A stretch of 64,000 nucleotides of DNA from Flavobacterium sp. TR2 (GTDB taxonomy: Bacteria; Bacteroidota; Bacteroidia; Flavobacteriales; Flavobacteriaceae), in assembly GCF_025252405.1 (NCBI RefSeq), contig NZ_CP104307.1:248001-312000 (forward strand), in the 5' to 3' direction. Below, one piece after another: positions 25,736 through 34,039 of the stretch (position 1 is its first letter; each line of letters begins with the position of its first letter). The translations under genes were made by a program, and so were the position numbers. Under the pieces are notes generated by a model, which worked only from the letters and a program-made list of their open reading frames with translations, was not told the origin of the DNA and did not search any database.

Positions 25736-26263
25736 CTATAATTTATGGTCTTCGAGATAATGATCAAATTCATCAAAAATTATCTTAAACCATACGGTAT
25801 AAATTTCGGGCTGTTTTTTAATATCTGCTTTTACATCTTCAATACTCATCCATTTCCAGTCTTCCACTTCGTCTGGGTTTATGTTGGGTTCCTCATTATA
25901 GTAGCCAATCATAACATGATCCAATTCATGTTCTGTCAAGCCATTATCAAAAGGCGCTTTATAGATAAAATGAAACAGCTCTTTCAATTCAGCTTTAAAA
26001 CCCATTTCTTCAAACAATCTTCGGCTTCCTGCTTCAATATTGCTTTCACCTTCTCTCTGATGGCTGCAGCAAGTGTTTGTCCAAAGCAAAGGAGAATGGT
26101 ATTTATGATGAGCACGCTGCTGCAGCATAATTTCGTTTTTACTGTTCAAAATAAAAACCGAAAAGGCACGGTGCAAAAGCGCTTTTTCATGTGCTTCCAA
26201 TTTTGGCATTAAGCCAATCTGTTCATCGTTTTGATTAACTAGTATTACATTTTCTTCTATCAT
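25736..26263 (-). CDS. idi: Isopentenyl-diphosphate delta-isomerase, type 1
   Basis: A 175-residue Nudix-fold enzyme that converts IPP to DMAPP. The catalytic Cys66 is in LWTNTCCSHQREGES, followed by the Nudix-like box AGSRRLFEEMGF. The metal-binding His residues lie in EAHEKALLHRAFSVF, and the Glu/His region is FDNGLTEHELDHVMIGYY. A type 1 enzyme suggests that isomerisation is needed, as with a mevalonate pathway; the pathway itself is not visible here. It heads the idi-queD-bcp-manA gene run. A -7-like TATTTTTG lies about 18 bases upstream of the start. Confidence 0.95.
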   Translation of the reverse strand: MIEENVILVNQNDEQIGLMPKLEAHEKALLHRAFSVFILNSKNEIMLQQRAHHKYHSPLLWTNTCCSHQREGESNIEAGSRRLFEEMGFKAELKELFHFIYKAPFDNGLTEHELDHVMIGYYNEEPNINPDEVEDWKWMSIEDVKADIKKQPEIYTVWFKIIFDEFDHYLEDHKL

Positions 26264-26523
26264 AAGGCTTCTTAAGCAAACAAAAATACGAAAAAAGAAA
26301 TGGCTTAAAAATGCTAATTAAGCTTGGCAAAAGCTCAACTTTTCACCCAATTTCTATTCTATTGATTTTCAATGCGATAATTATACGCTAAAATTTAAAA
26401 ACTGTTAAAATTAAGACATAAAAACTACATTGTCTCATTTTACGTAACTAATAAAAAGTTAAAACATACTTAAAAATATCTGAATTGTCAACTATGTGAC
26501 ATTTTTCATGATAAGTCTCCTCG

Positions 26524-26531
26524 TACCTTTG
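26524..26531 (+). promoter_or_regulatory. Possible -7 box of the msrBA operon
   Basis: TACCTTTG matches TAnnTTTG, 30 bases before the start codon. The rest of the 298-base gap (26264-26561) is AT-rich without other recognised signals. Confidence 0.4.
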
Positions 26532-26561
26532 AAAAACAATATTCAATTTAAAGCTTAAAAT

Positions 26562-27116
26562 ATGAAAACGAAAAAAATAATTCTCAGTCTCACTTTTATA
26601 ATACCGCTTTTTATTCTACAAGCTTGCGGACAAAACACAAAAAAACAACCTGCAAAAACTGCTGTCATGGAAAACAAAATCAGTAAGCCGGGAAATCCAT
26701 ATTATTCAAATACCGACACAACGAAATTAAATGTAAGCAATGCCGAATGGAAAAAGGTTTTGCCTGAAGATGTGTACGCCGTAATGCGTGAAGCTGATAC
26801 TGAAAGGCCTTTTACTGGAAAATACTGGAACACCGACGAAAAAGGAACTTATTATTGCGCTTCTTGCGGCAATATGCTTTTTAGATCTACGGCAAAATTC
26901 TCAAGCAGCTGCGGATGGCCAAGCTTTTTTGAACAGGGAAACAAAAAGAGCATTGTTTTTAAAAATGATAATTCTCTTGGAATGGAAAGAATTGAAGCGC
27001 TTTGCGGACGCTGTGGCGGCCATCTAGGACATTTATTTGATGACGGCCCTGCTCCTACCGGAAAACGCTACTGCATGAACTCGATTGCTCTTGATTTTAT
27101 TCCCGACAATAAATAA
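26562..27116 (+). CDS. msrB: Exported peptide-methionine (R)-S-oxide reductase, lipoprotein
   Basis: A 184-residue MsrB with a lipoprotein signal ending in ILQACGQ (Cys22), so it acts on the periplasmic side of the envelope. The zinc-binding CxxC pairs are YYCASCGN and CGRCGG. The fold markers SSCGWPSF and GGHLGHLFDDGP are present, and the catalytic Cys171 lies in RYCMNS. It reduces methionine-R-sulfoxide in oxidised exported proteins. msrA starts 7 bases after its stop codon, so the pair forms one operon that covers both sulfoxide diastereomers. Confidence 0.95.
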   Translation: MKTKKIILSLTFIIPLFILQACGQNTKKQPAKTAVMENKISKPGNPYYSNTDTTKLNVSNAEWKKVLPEDVYAVMREADTERPFTGKYWNTDEKGTYYCASCGNMLFRSTAKFSSSCGWPSFFEQGNKKSIVFKNDNSLGMERIEALCGRCGGHLGHLFDDGPAPTGKRYCMNSIALDFIPDNK

Positions 27117-27123
27117 TCTAAAA

Positions 27124-27729
27124 ATGAAAAATATACTTTTAATATGCCTTTTTGCGCTTTCGCCGAATGGCTTTTCTCAAAATAAAAAAGCAAACCTAGA
27201 AACAATCACACTAGGCGGAGGCTGCTACTGGTGCGTTGAAGCCGTTTACGAAAATCTTGACGGAGTAAAATCTGTAGTTTCTGGATTTTCTGGCGGAAAA
27301 ACCGCGAATCCAACCTATGAAGAAGTTTGCACTGGAACAACTGGCCATGCTGAAGTCGTTCAGATTACATACGATAAAAACATAACCGATATTAACGAAA
27401 TCTTCAAAGTTTTTTTTACCGTGCATGATCCGACAACTTTAAACCGTCAGGGAGCAGATGTTGGCACACAGTACCGTTCTGTTATTTTTTACAAAAATGA
27501 CGAACAGAAAAAAGCGGCGCAAAGCATTATTGCCGAACTAAACAAAGCAAAGGTTTACAACAGTCCGATTGTAACCAAAGTGGAACCTTTCAAAGTTTTT
27601 TACAAAGCCGAAGATTACCATCAGAATTATTATGCCAACAATAAAAACCAGCCGTATTGCAAAATGGTCATTCAGCCCAAACTAGAAAAGTTTGAAAAGG
27701 TTTTTAAAGACAAATTGAAAAAGAAATAA
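27124..27729 (+). CDS. msrA: Exported peptide-methionine (S)-S-oxide reductase
   Basis: A 201-residue MsrA. The start at 27124 gives a signal peptide (MKNILLICLFALSPNGFSQ); an earlier in-frame start would overlap msrB and spoil the signal. The active-site motif is GGGCYWCVEAVYENL with catalytic Cys34. DVGTQYRSVIFY and AEDYHQNYYANN are the other conserved blocks. The C-terminal half has one further Cys (QPYCKMV) that may resolve the disulfide. It forms an operon with msrB. The electron donor for this periplasmic pair is not apparent nearby. Confidence 0.95.
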   Translation: MKNILLICLFALSPNGFSQNKKANLETITLGGGCYWCVEAVYENLDGVKSVVSGFSGGKTANPTYEEVCTGTTGHAEVVQITYDKNITDINEIFKVFFTVHDPTTLNRQGADVGTQYRSVIFYKNDEQKKAAQSIIAELNKAKVYNSPIVTKVEPFKVFYKAEDYHQNYYANNKNQPYCKMVIQPKLEKFEKVFKDKLKKK

Positions 27730-27751
27730 CGATTATACACATATTATTCTG

Positions 27752-27780
27752 AAACCGTCTATCAAAATGGGCGGTTTTTT
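27752..27780 (+). terminator. msrBA terminator
   Basis: The stem AAACCGTC / GGCGGTTT with one G-T pair is followed by T residues, 22 bases after the msrA stop. Confidence 0.7.
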
Positions 27781-27911
27781 TATTTCCCCAACCCCTGCAA
27801 ACACAGGGATTTTCTTTTAATTAAAAAAATATTTCATTTTTTTTCCAATTATTTGTCCAATTCTGAAAGTTCGATTGTTATTAGGGTATAAACAATTAAA
27901 AATTATACATC

Positions 27912-28364
27912 ATGGAAACTAGAATTAATTTATTCGAAAAAGGTCAAAAAGCAATTAGCACATTATTTGGAATCAGCGGGTACTTGAAAAAAGGAACAAT
28001 CGAAGCTTCTCTTATGGAATTAATAAATTTCAGAATCTCTCAAATCAACAACTGCGGTTATTGTTTAGATATGCATTCAAAAGAAGCTTTGGCTGCTGGA
28101 GAGACACCACAGCGTTTATTTGGATTAAGCGTTTGGAGAGAAACTCCTTATTATACAAAAAGAGAAAGAGTTGCTCTTGCTCTAGCCGAAGCAGTAAATG
28201 CCTGCGATGTTCCAGACGAAATTTACGAAATTGCAAAAGCCGAATTTACAGAACAAGAATTGATTGATCTTGCACTTGCCGTTGCGGCTATTAATGCCTG
28301 GAATCGTCTTAACATCACATTTGCCAACACGCCAGGATCTTATAGAGTGGGACAATTTGGATAA
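27912..28364 (+). CDS. Carboxymuconolactone decarboxylase-family (AhpD-like) protein
   Basis: A 150-residue all-helical protein of the CMD/AhpD superfamily. The redox motif CGYCLDMH supplies Cys48, Cys51 and His55 in the C-x2-C-x3-H pattern of alkylhydroperoxidases. It continues with the usual KEALAAGE and RERVALALAEAV segments. It is probably a thiol-dependent peroxidase or reductase in the cytoplasm. It stands directly before the DGPF-protein and ECF sigma genes on the same strand, which suggests that it belongs to that regulatory module, probably as a target. Confidence 0.9.
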   Translation: METRINLFEKGQKAISTLFGISGYLKKGTIEASLMELINFRISQINNCGYCLDMHSKEALAAGETPQRLFGLSVWRETPYYTKRERVALALAEAVNACDVPDEIYEIAKAEFTEQELIDLALAVAAINAWNRLNITFANTPGSYRVGQFG

Positions 28365-28446
28365 ATCATTATTGATTTTTGTTTTCTAAAAACAATTAAC
28401 TTTATACAGCTTAAAACAGATTATTCAATTATAAAAACATAAAAAA

Positions 28447-28785
28447 ATGAATGAGTTTTTATTGATTTTTAGAAGAGATTTTAAAACAAAAGAAGCACAG
28501 CCCTCTCCAGAAGAATACCAAGAGCATTTGCAGCAATGGCAAAACTGGTTCGGGAGTCTTGCGGCTCAAGATAAATTGGCAAGACCTTTACAGCGCTGGG
28601 ATGGGCAGGGAAAACTTGTAAATTCGAATAAAGGAATTACAGACGGACCTTTTGTCGAAATCAAAGAATCTATTGGCGGATTAATCATTATTAAAGCCAA
28701 AGATTATGACGAAGCTGCCGAAATCGCACAAGGATGTCCTGTTTTGAATTTTGGCGGAAATGTCGAAATTAGAATGGCCGTTTAG
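28447..28785 (+). CDS. YCII-related DGPF-motif protein
   Basis: A 112-residue protein of the YCII-related superfamily (ferredoxin-like dimeric alpha/beta-barrel fold). The DGPF motif is at residues 66-69 in KGITDGPFVEIKES. The central region has IGGLIIIKAKDYDEAAEIAQGCPVL and ends in VEIRMAV, both typical. DGPF proteins are usually encoded beside the ECF sigma group with a C-terminal TPR-like extension, and that gene follows here 65 bases later. The biochemical function of the family is not settled. It lies 82 bases after the AhpD-like gene. Confidence 0.9.
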   Translation: MNEFLLIFRRDFKTKEAQPSPEEYQEHLQQWQNWFGSLAAQDKLARPLQRWDGQGKLVNSNKGITDGPFVEIKESIGGLIIIKAKDYDEAAEIAQGCPVLNFGGNVEIRMAV

Positions 28786-28805
28786 ATTAAAAAACCACCT
28801 TATAT

Positions 28806-28841
28806 AAAAATGCCTTTGTATCTTTACTTAGGCATTTTTTT
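28806..28841 (+). terminator. Terminator-like stem before the ECF sigma gene
   Basis: The perfect 10-base arms AAAAATGCCT / AGGCATTTTT have a 14-base loop and a T run. The run ends about 10 bases before the sigma-factor ATG at 28851. It could terminate the upstream DGPF transcript or attenuate entry into the sigma gene. Confidence 0.6.
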
Positions 28842-28850
28842 CCTTAGAAT

Positions 28851-30083
28851 ATGGAGCACAAAGAACTTATACCCAATTTATTTAGAACCGAGTATCAAAA
28901 AATAGTTTCAGTTCTCTGCAGCTTATTCGGAATTCAGCATATCGAAATCGCCGAAGATATTGTAAGCGATACTTTTTTAGCAGCTTCAGAAACTTGGGCC
29001 ATCAAAGGAATTCCAGAAAATCCAACTGCCTGGCTGTATACCGCAGCAAAAAACAAAACCAAAAACTACCTGAAAAGAAATAACGTCTTTGAAACCAAAA
29101 TTGTTGCCGAAATAAAACACAACACTTCGCTAAACAATCCTGAAATCGACATTGATTTATCAGATCAGAATATTGCCGACAGTCAGCTCGCGATGATCTT
29201 TACGGTTTGCAATCCATGCAACTCTGAAGAAGCTCAAATTGCCCTTGCCTTAAATTTACTGTGCGGTTTTGGAGTAAATGAAATCTCTGATGCTTTTTTG
29301 TCTAACAGAGAAGTCATTTACAAAAGGATTAATCGCGCTAAAGAAAAACTTAAAGAAGAAAATATAAAGATTCAGAATCCGAGCAGTTCTGAAATAAAAG
29401 ACAGAATTCAAACCGTTCTGAAAACGATTTATTTGCTTTATTCTGAAGGTTATTACTCGATTTCGCAAAACACTACTTTACGAAAAGATCTTTGCACGGA
29501 AGCGATGCGCCTGACTTATTTATTGATTCAAAATGAAAGCACAAATCTGCCGCAAACCAATGCTTTGATGGCACTGATGTGTTTTCATTCTTCAAGATTT
29601 GACGCGCGAACTGGGTTAAATGGCGAAATTATTTTGTATGAAGACCAAGACCAATCGCTTTGGAATCAGGAATTAATAAACAAAGGAACCTATTTTTTAA
29701 GCCAGTCTTCAACTGGAAATTCACTTTCTAAATATCACTTGGAAGCCGGAATTGCCTATTGGCACACCATCAAAAAAGAAACTATCGAAAAATGGGAAAA
29801 TATTCTGGAACTCTACAACAATCTGATTATTTTAGAATACTCGCCAATTGTCGCCTTAAATAGAACTTATGCCCTGTCTAAAGTAAAAGGCAAAACAGAA
29901 GCAATCGAAGAAGCAGAAAAACTGAATTTAACCGACAATCACTTTTATTATTCCCTACTCGGAAATCTGTATTCTGAAATTGATTCAAAAAAAGCGTCAC
30001 AACATTTCAAAACCGCATTTGATTTAGCTAAAACGGCAGCAGACAAAAATATTATCAGTAAAAATATGAAGCAGTTAAACTAA
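28851..30083 (+). CDS. ECF sigma factor with C-terminal TPR-like extension (ECF42-like)
   Basis: A 410-residue sigma factor. Sigma region 2 lies at about residues 10-80 (EIAEDIVSDTFLAASETWAIKGIPENPTAWLYTAAKN) and region 4 at about 125-180 (NEISDAFLSNREVIYKRINRAKEKLKEE). A long C-terminal extension of about 220 residues follows (DUF6596-like, then TPR-like helices: YSPIVALNRTYALSKVKG, FYYSLLGNLYSEI). This architecture, with a DGPF-protein gene next to it and no anti-sigma gene, defines the ECF42 type. In that group the C-terminal domain is thought to control activity in place of an anti-sigma factor. The ATG at 28851 follows a terminator-like stem closely. Confidence 0.92.
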   Translation: MEHKELIPNLFRTEYQKIVSVLCSLFGIQHIEIAEDIVSDTFLAASETWAIKGIPENPTAWLYTAAKNKTKNYLKRNNVFETKIVAEIKHNTSLNNPEIDIDLSDQNIADSQLAMIFTVCNPCNSEEAQIALALNLLCGFGVNEISDAFLSNREVIYKRINRAKEKLKEENIKIQNPSSSEIKDRIQTVLKTIYLLYSEGYYSISQNTTLRKDLCTEAMRLTYLLIQNESTNLPQTNALMALMCFHSSRFDARTGLNGEIILYEDQDQSLWNQELINKGTYFLSQSSTGNSLSKYHLEAGIAYWHTIKKETIEKWENILELYNNLIILEYSPIVALNRTYALSKVKGKTEAIEEAEKLNLTDNHFYYSLLGNLYSEIDSKKASQHFKTAFDLAKTAADKNIISKNMKQLN

Positions 30084-30106
30084 ACTGTTTTGCCATAAAA
30101 ACAAAA

Positions 30107-30136
30107 AAAGTGAAATGATTGGTTTCATTTCACTTT
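30107..30136. terminator. Bidirectional terminator
   Basis: The perfect 12-base arms AAAGTGAAATGA / TCATTTCACTTT lie between the convergent sigma and META genes, with A/T runs outside. Confidence 0.75.
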
Positions 30137-30156
30137 CTTCTGTATTTATTTTTAGA

Positions 30157-30594
30157 CTATTGTTTGGCTACTTTTTTAAATCGCATCATTGGCACATCGC
30201 CCTCAATTAAATTTAGTTTTCCATCTTTATCAATAGAATAACTTGTAATTTTTTCCATTTGTTTCAAAAATGTCTGTTCTCCTCCACCTTCGCAAAACAT
30301 CATCGTTGTCGGTCCAGGCTCTCCAAAAGTTAAAGATTTGCCGCTTAAAGTATATGGCGCACTGTAACCGTTACAGCCATTATTTCCATAAACCTTGGTT
30401 TCTTTCTTGTCAAAAGTAATTTGAGGCTTTTTGTTCGGATATAATCCTCCAAATGCTATTCTTGGCCCCGAGATATATTCTAATTCCCAAGTTGTTCCAA
30501 ATAAATCCTCGCCGCTTGAAGCAGATTTTGATGCCGTACATGAAGCAAATAATAAGGTTAAAACGGAAAGGACTGCAAATGTGTATTTTTTCAT
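30157..30594 (-). CDS. META-domain (HslJ-like) lipoprotein
   Basis: A 145-residue lipoprotein with the signal MKKYTFAVLSVLTLLFASC (Cys19). The mature domain is a single META/HslJ-type beta domain: GTTWELEYISGPR, QITFDKKETKVYGNNGCNGYSAPYTLSG, PTTMMFCEGGGEQTFLKQMEKITSYSID, ending in MMRFKKV. The two internal Cys residues (NGCNGY and MFCEGG) are conserved in the family. META proteins are linked to heat-shock and drug-resistance phenotypes in enteric bacteria, but the molecular role is unknown. It is transcribed alone. Confidence 0.9.
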   Translation of the reverse strand: MKKYTFAVLSVLTLLFASCTASKSASSGEDLFGTTWELEYISGPRIAFGGLYPNKKPQITFDKKETKVYGNNGCNGYSAPYTLSGKSLTFGEPGPTTMMFCEGGGEQTFLKQMEKITSYSIDKDGKLNLIEGDVPMMRFKKVAKQ

Positions 30595-30855
30595 AAAAAT
30601 GTATTTTAAAGATTTATAATTTGTTTTTTTTAGATTAAAATAATTCTATAAAAGTTCTTTTCTCAATATTCGTGCCCAGTTACAGGTTTCTTCAAAGTTT
30701 ATTTTTTTTCAAAAGGTATATTTTTCTGTAACTAAGTTACTACATTTTTTTAAAGTTTTATAGCCCAGATGTTTAAAATAAAACAAGTGGCATTATTTTT
30801 TTTGTAATTTGCACGAATCTAAAAACCAAAAAATCATCATCAATTAACTTAAAAA

Positions 30856-32262
30856 ATGAAGCAATTTCTATTTTTATTTGCATTTGCATTTACAGTGCAG
30901 TTTGTTCATTCGCAAGAAAACCTGCCAACCGATTACCTCACAAAAGAATTTCATCAAGGACGCCGAGACGCTTTTAGAGCTTTAATGCCTGCCAATTCAG
31001 TTGCCGTTGTTTTTTCATATCCAGAAAGGGTTTTCTCAAAAGACGTTGATTACAATTACCACCAAAATCCTGATATGTATTATCTAACAGGCTACAAAGA
31101 ACCAGATGCTGTTTTATTGCTTTTTAAAGAACCTCAAGGAACAGAAAAATACACTGAAGTTCTTTTTGTGCGAGAGAGAAATGCAACTCTCGAAACATGG
31201 ACAGGAAGGCGTTTAGGCACTGAAGGAGCAAAATCGAAATTAGGATTTACGACTGTCTACAACGGAAAAGATTTTAATGGCTTTGCAATTGACTTCAAAA
31301 AATTTGACAAAATCATATATGATAAATCGGCGCCTGGAATTCATGATTATACTTACAACACAGCAGATCTTTTTGATTTAGTTAAAATTTTTAAATCTAA
31401 AGCAGGAATTACACAAGAGAGCGAAGCTTCAACAGATTTGTTTACCAATATCACAAATTCTCTTCGTGAAATCAAAACGCCAGAAGAACTTGTTTTGATG
31501 CGTAAAACCGTAAAATTGTCCTGCATTGCCCACAACGAAGTGATGAAAGCAGTTGGTCCCGATATGAGCGAAAATGAAGCTGACGGAATTCACGCCTATA
31601 TACACAGACACTATGGCGCGGAAGGCGAAGGCTATCATCCAATTTTAGGTGCGGGAGCAAACGGATGCATCTTGCATTACGGAGAAAACAATGCCACAAA
31701 AATGGACAACCAATTATTGCTAATGGATGTTGGGTCTGAATACCACGGCTATTCTGCAGATGTTACCAGAACAATACCTGCCAACGGAAAGTTTACTGAA
31801 GAGCAAAAAGCGATTTATCAAATTGTTTATGATGCGCAAGAGGAAGTTTTTAAAATTTGCAAAGAAGGAACTCCAATTCAGGATTTGAATAAAAAAGCAA
31901 AAGAAGTTATTACAGCAGGATTAATTAAACTAGGAATTATCACAGACCCGAAAGATGTAAAACTATACTATCCGCATGGCTGTTCGCATTTTCTTGGCCT
32001 AGATGTTCACGACAAAGGAAATTATATGGGAACTTTAAAAGAAAATATGATCCTGACCGTTGAGCCTGGCATTTACATTCCAGCAAACAGCAAATGCGAC
32101 AAAAAATGGTGGAATATTGGTATTCGCATTGAAGATGATATTCTAATGCTTAAAAATTCATACGAAAACCTATCTGCAGATTCTCCAAGAAAATGGCAGG
32201 ATATTGAAGCTTTGGCTAAACAGAAAAGCACTTTTAACGATATGAAACTTCCTAAGATCTAA
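30856..32262 (+). CDS. Secreted Xaa-Pro aminopeptidase (M24B)
   Basis: A 468-residue exported metallopeptidase that removes N-terminal residues preceding Pro. The signal is MKQFLFLFAFAFTVQFVHSQ. The N-terminal creatinase-like domain (about 25-165) includes YYLTGYKEPDAVLLL. The catalytic pita-bread domain has the metal ligands in MDVGSEYHGYSADVTRTI (two Asp), PHGCSHFLGLDVHD (His), TVEPGIYI (Glu) and GIRIEDDIL (Glu). All five ligands are present. It is monocistronic, and a long tandem-repeat array follows it. Confidence 0.95.
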   Translation: MKQFLFLFAFAFTVQFVHSQENLPTDYLTKEFHQGRRDAFRALMPANSVAVVFSYPERVFSKDVDYNYHQNPDMYYLTGYKEPDAVLLLFKEPQGTEKYTEVLFVRERNATLETWTGRRLGTEGAKSKLGFTTVYNGKDFNGFAIDFKKFDKIIYDKSAPGIHDYTYNTADLFDLVKIFKSKAGITQESEASTDLFTNITNSLREIKTPEELVLMRKTVKLSCIAHNEVMKAVGPDMSENEADGIHAYIHRHYGAEGEGYHPILGAGANGCILHYGENNATKMDNQLLLMDVGSEYHGYSADVTRTIPANGKFTEEQKAIYQIVYDAQEEVFKICKEGTPIQDLNKKAKEVITAGLIKLGIITDPKDVKLYYPHGCSHFLGLDVHDKGNYMGTLKENMILTVEPGIYIPANSKCDKKWWNIGIRIEDDILMLKNSYENLSADSPRKWQDIEALAKQKSTFNDMKLPKI

Positions 32263-32279
32263 TTTTAAAAGATTACTTT

Positions 32280-33070
32280 AACACATAGAAACATAGATCA
32301 TTTTATTTCCATAAAAAAAGAAGAAGCCAGCTTTCGCACATAGCTATGTGAATTGATGCAAGTGAAACGCCTTTTTACGCAAAGCTAATCTATGTTTCTA
32401 AGTGTTAAAACAATAAATTTAAAACATCATCGTTGCGCATTTTTCACGAACTTTTCTTTCTTAAAACAGTAAAAATTTCCTTAAACGCAGAAAAAATAGA
32501 TCATTTTATTTCTAAAAAAGAAGCCAGCTTCCGCACATAGCTATGTGAATTGATGCAAGTAAAACGCCTTTTTACACAAAGCTAATCTATGTTTCTATGT
32601 GTTAAAACAATAAATTTAAAACATCACCGCTCCGTATTTTTCACGAACTTTGCTTTCTTAAAACAGTAAAAATTTCCTTAAACGCAGAAAAAATAGATCT
32701 TTTATTTCTAAAAAAGAAGAAGCCTGCTTCCGCACATAGCCATGTGAATTGATGCGAGTGAAACGCCTTTTTACACAAAGCTAATCTATGTTTCTATGTG
32801 TTAAAACAATAAATTTAAAACATCACCGCTCCGTATTTTTCACGAACTTTTCTTTCTTAAAACAGTAAAAATTTCCTTAAACACAGAAAAAATAGATCTT
32901 TTATTTCTAAAAAAGAAGAAGCCTGCTTCCGCACATAGCTATGTGAATTGATGCAAGTGAAACGCCTTTTTACACAAAGCTAATCTATGTTTCTATGTGT
33001 TAAAACAATAAATTTAAAACATCACCGCGCCGTATTTTTCACGAACTTTGCTTTCTTAAAATAGTAAAAA
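32280..33070. repeat. Four tandem copies of a 200-base repeat ending at a start codon
   Basis: Four units start at about 32280, 32484, 32681 and 32880 (periods 204, 197 and 199) and differ by a few substitutions and short indels. Each unit contains, in order, an A-rich part with ATAGATC, a GAAGCCAGCTTC- or GAAGCCTGCTTC-like mini-stem, the 14-base palindrome CACATAGCTATGTG (one change in unit 3), ACGCCTTTTTAC, the arm ATCTATGTTTCTATGTGTT, and the tail ACATCAC-CG-CGTATTTTTCACGAACTTT. The left arm of unit 1 (AACACATAGAAACATAGAT) is the complement of the right arms. In units 2-4 the left arm is decayed. The last unit runs straight into the ATG of the quinone oxidoreductase gene. There are no spacers of CRISPR type and no open frame. 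Confidence 0.9.
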
Positions 33071-34030
33071 ATGAAAGCACTTACCTTTTCTTCTTTTGGA
33101 GAATCAGATGTTTTAGAATATATAGATATCCCTAATCCGCAATTAAAAAACGACGAGATTTTAGTCGAAATGAAAGCCATCGGATTAAATTTTGCTGATG
33201 TTTACAGACGCAAAGGAAATTATCATTTAAAAGGAAATCCTCCTTTTATTGCTGGTTATGAAGGTGCAGGAATTGTAGTCGATGCCAACAATCATCCAGA
33301 ATATAAAATTGGAGATCGCGTAGCATTTGCCGATGCGCCATTTGCCAATGCAGAACTGGTTGCAGTAAATGTAAACCACATCATTCCGCTGTCTGAAAAA
33401 ATTTCTTTTGAAACCGCCGCTTCAGTTTTGCTTCAGGGTTTAACAGCCCACTATCTTGCTACAGACAGCCACAAAACAGCAAAAGGAGAAACCGTTTTAA
33501 TTCATGCAGTTGCAGGCGGAGTCGGTCAGATTCTAACACAAATCAGCAAACTTTTGGGCGCTACTGTTATCGGGCTAACCTCATCTGCCGAAAAAGCAAA
33601 AATTGGTTTCGAACAAGGCGCCGATCATGTTTTTCTTTATAATGACGATTGGAAATCGGAAGTTTTTAAAGTGGTTCCAAACGGTGTAGATACTGTTTAC
33701 GACAGTATCGGAAGCACTTTAATGGAAAGTTTTGAAGTCACCAAAGAATGCGGACAAGTTGTTTTCTTCGGTATGGCCGGCGGCGATCCAGCTCCAGTAG
33801 ACCCTAGAATGCTAATGGATGATTCTAAAACTTTAACTGGAGGCGATTTGTGGAGCTATTTAAATTCTAAAGAAGAAAGAATCAAAAGAGCCACTCAACT
33901 ATTCAGTTGGATTACAGAAGGAAAAATCAAACTTTCAGAACCAACATCTTTCAAATTGTCCGAAGGAAAACTAGCGCATGATTTCTTGGAAAGCAGAAAA
34001 AGCACAGGAAAAATTATTTTGATTCCTTAA
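33071..34030 (+). CDS. Quinone oxidoreductase-like zinc-independent MDR protein
   Basis: A 319-residue medium-chain dehydrogenase/reductase of the NADPH:quinone reductase (Qor) branch. The N-terminal GroES-like domain has GLNFADVYRRKGNYHLKGNPPFIAGYEGAGIVV and lacks the structural-zinc Cys cluster. The nucleotide-binding fold has VLIHAVAGGVGQILTQISKLLGATVIGLTSSAEKA (AxGGVG motif), and the C-terminus has LAHDFLESRKSTGKIILIP. The expected reaction is NADPH-dependent reduction of quinones or enones. The ATG directly follows the fourth repeat unit, so its leader and probably its promoter are made of repeat DNA. Confidence 0.92.
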   Translation: MKALTFSSFGESDVLEYIDIPNPQLKNDEILVEMKAIGLNFADVYRRKGNYHLKGNPPFIAGYEGAGIVVDANNHPEYKIGDRVAFADAPFANAELVAVNVNHIIPLSEKISFETAASVLLQGLTAHYLATDSHKTAKGETVLIHAVAGGVGQILTQISKLLGATVIGLTSSAEKAKIGFEQGADHVFLYNDDWKSEVFKVVPNGVDTVYDSIGSTLMESFEVTKECGQVVFFGMAGGDPAPVDPRMLMDDSKTLTGGDLWSYLNSKEERIKRATQLFSWITEGKIKLSEPTSFKLSEGKLAHDFLESRKSTGKIILIP

Positions 34031-34039
34031 TTTTTTTTC

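Noticed and set aside
25745..26212. 155-residue open frame opposite idi
   Set aside because: It is the mirror of a conserved gene, rich in Phe, Cys and Lys as expected from the complementary frame, with no start signals or domain.
32280..33070. Regularly spaced repeats that might be a CRISPR array
   Set aside because: Units are about 200 bases, directly adjacent and similar throughout; there are no unique spacers and no cas genes in the window.
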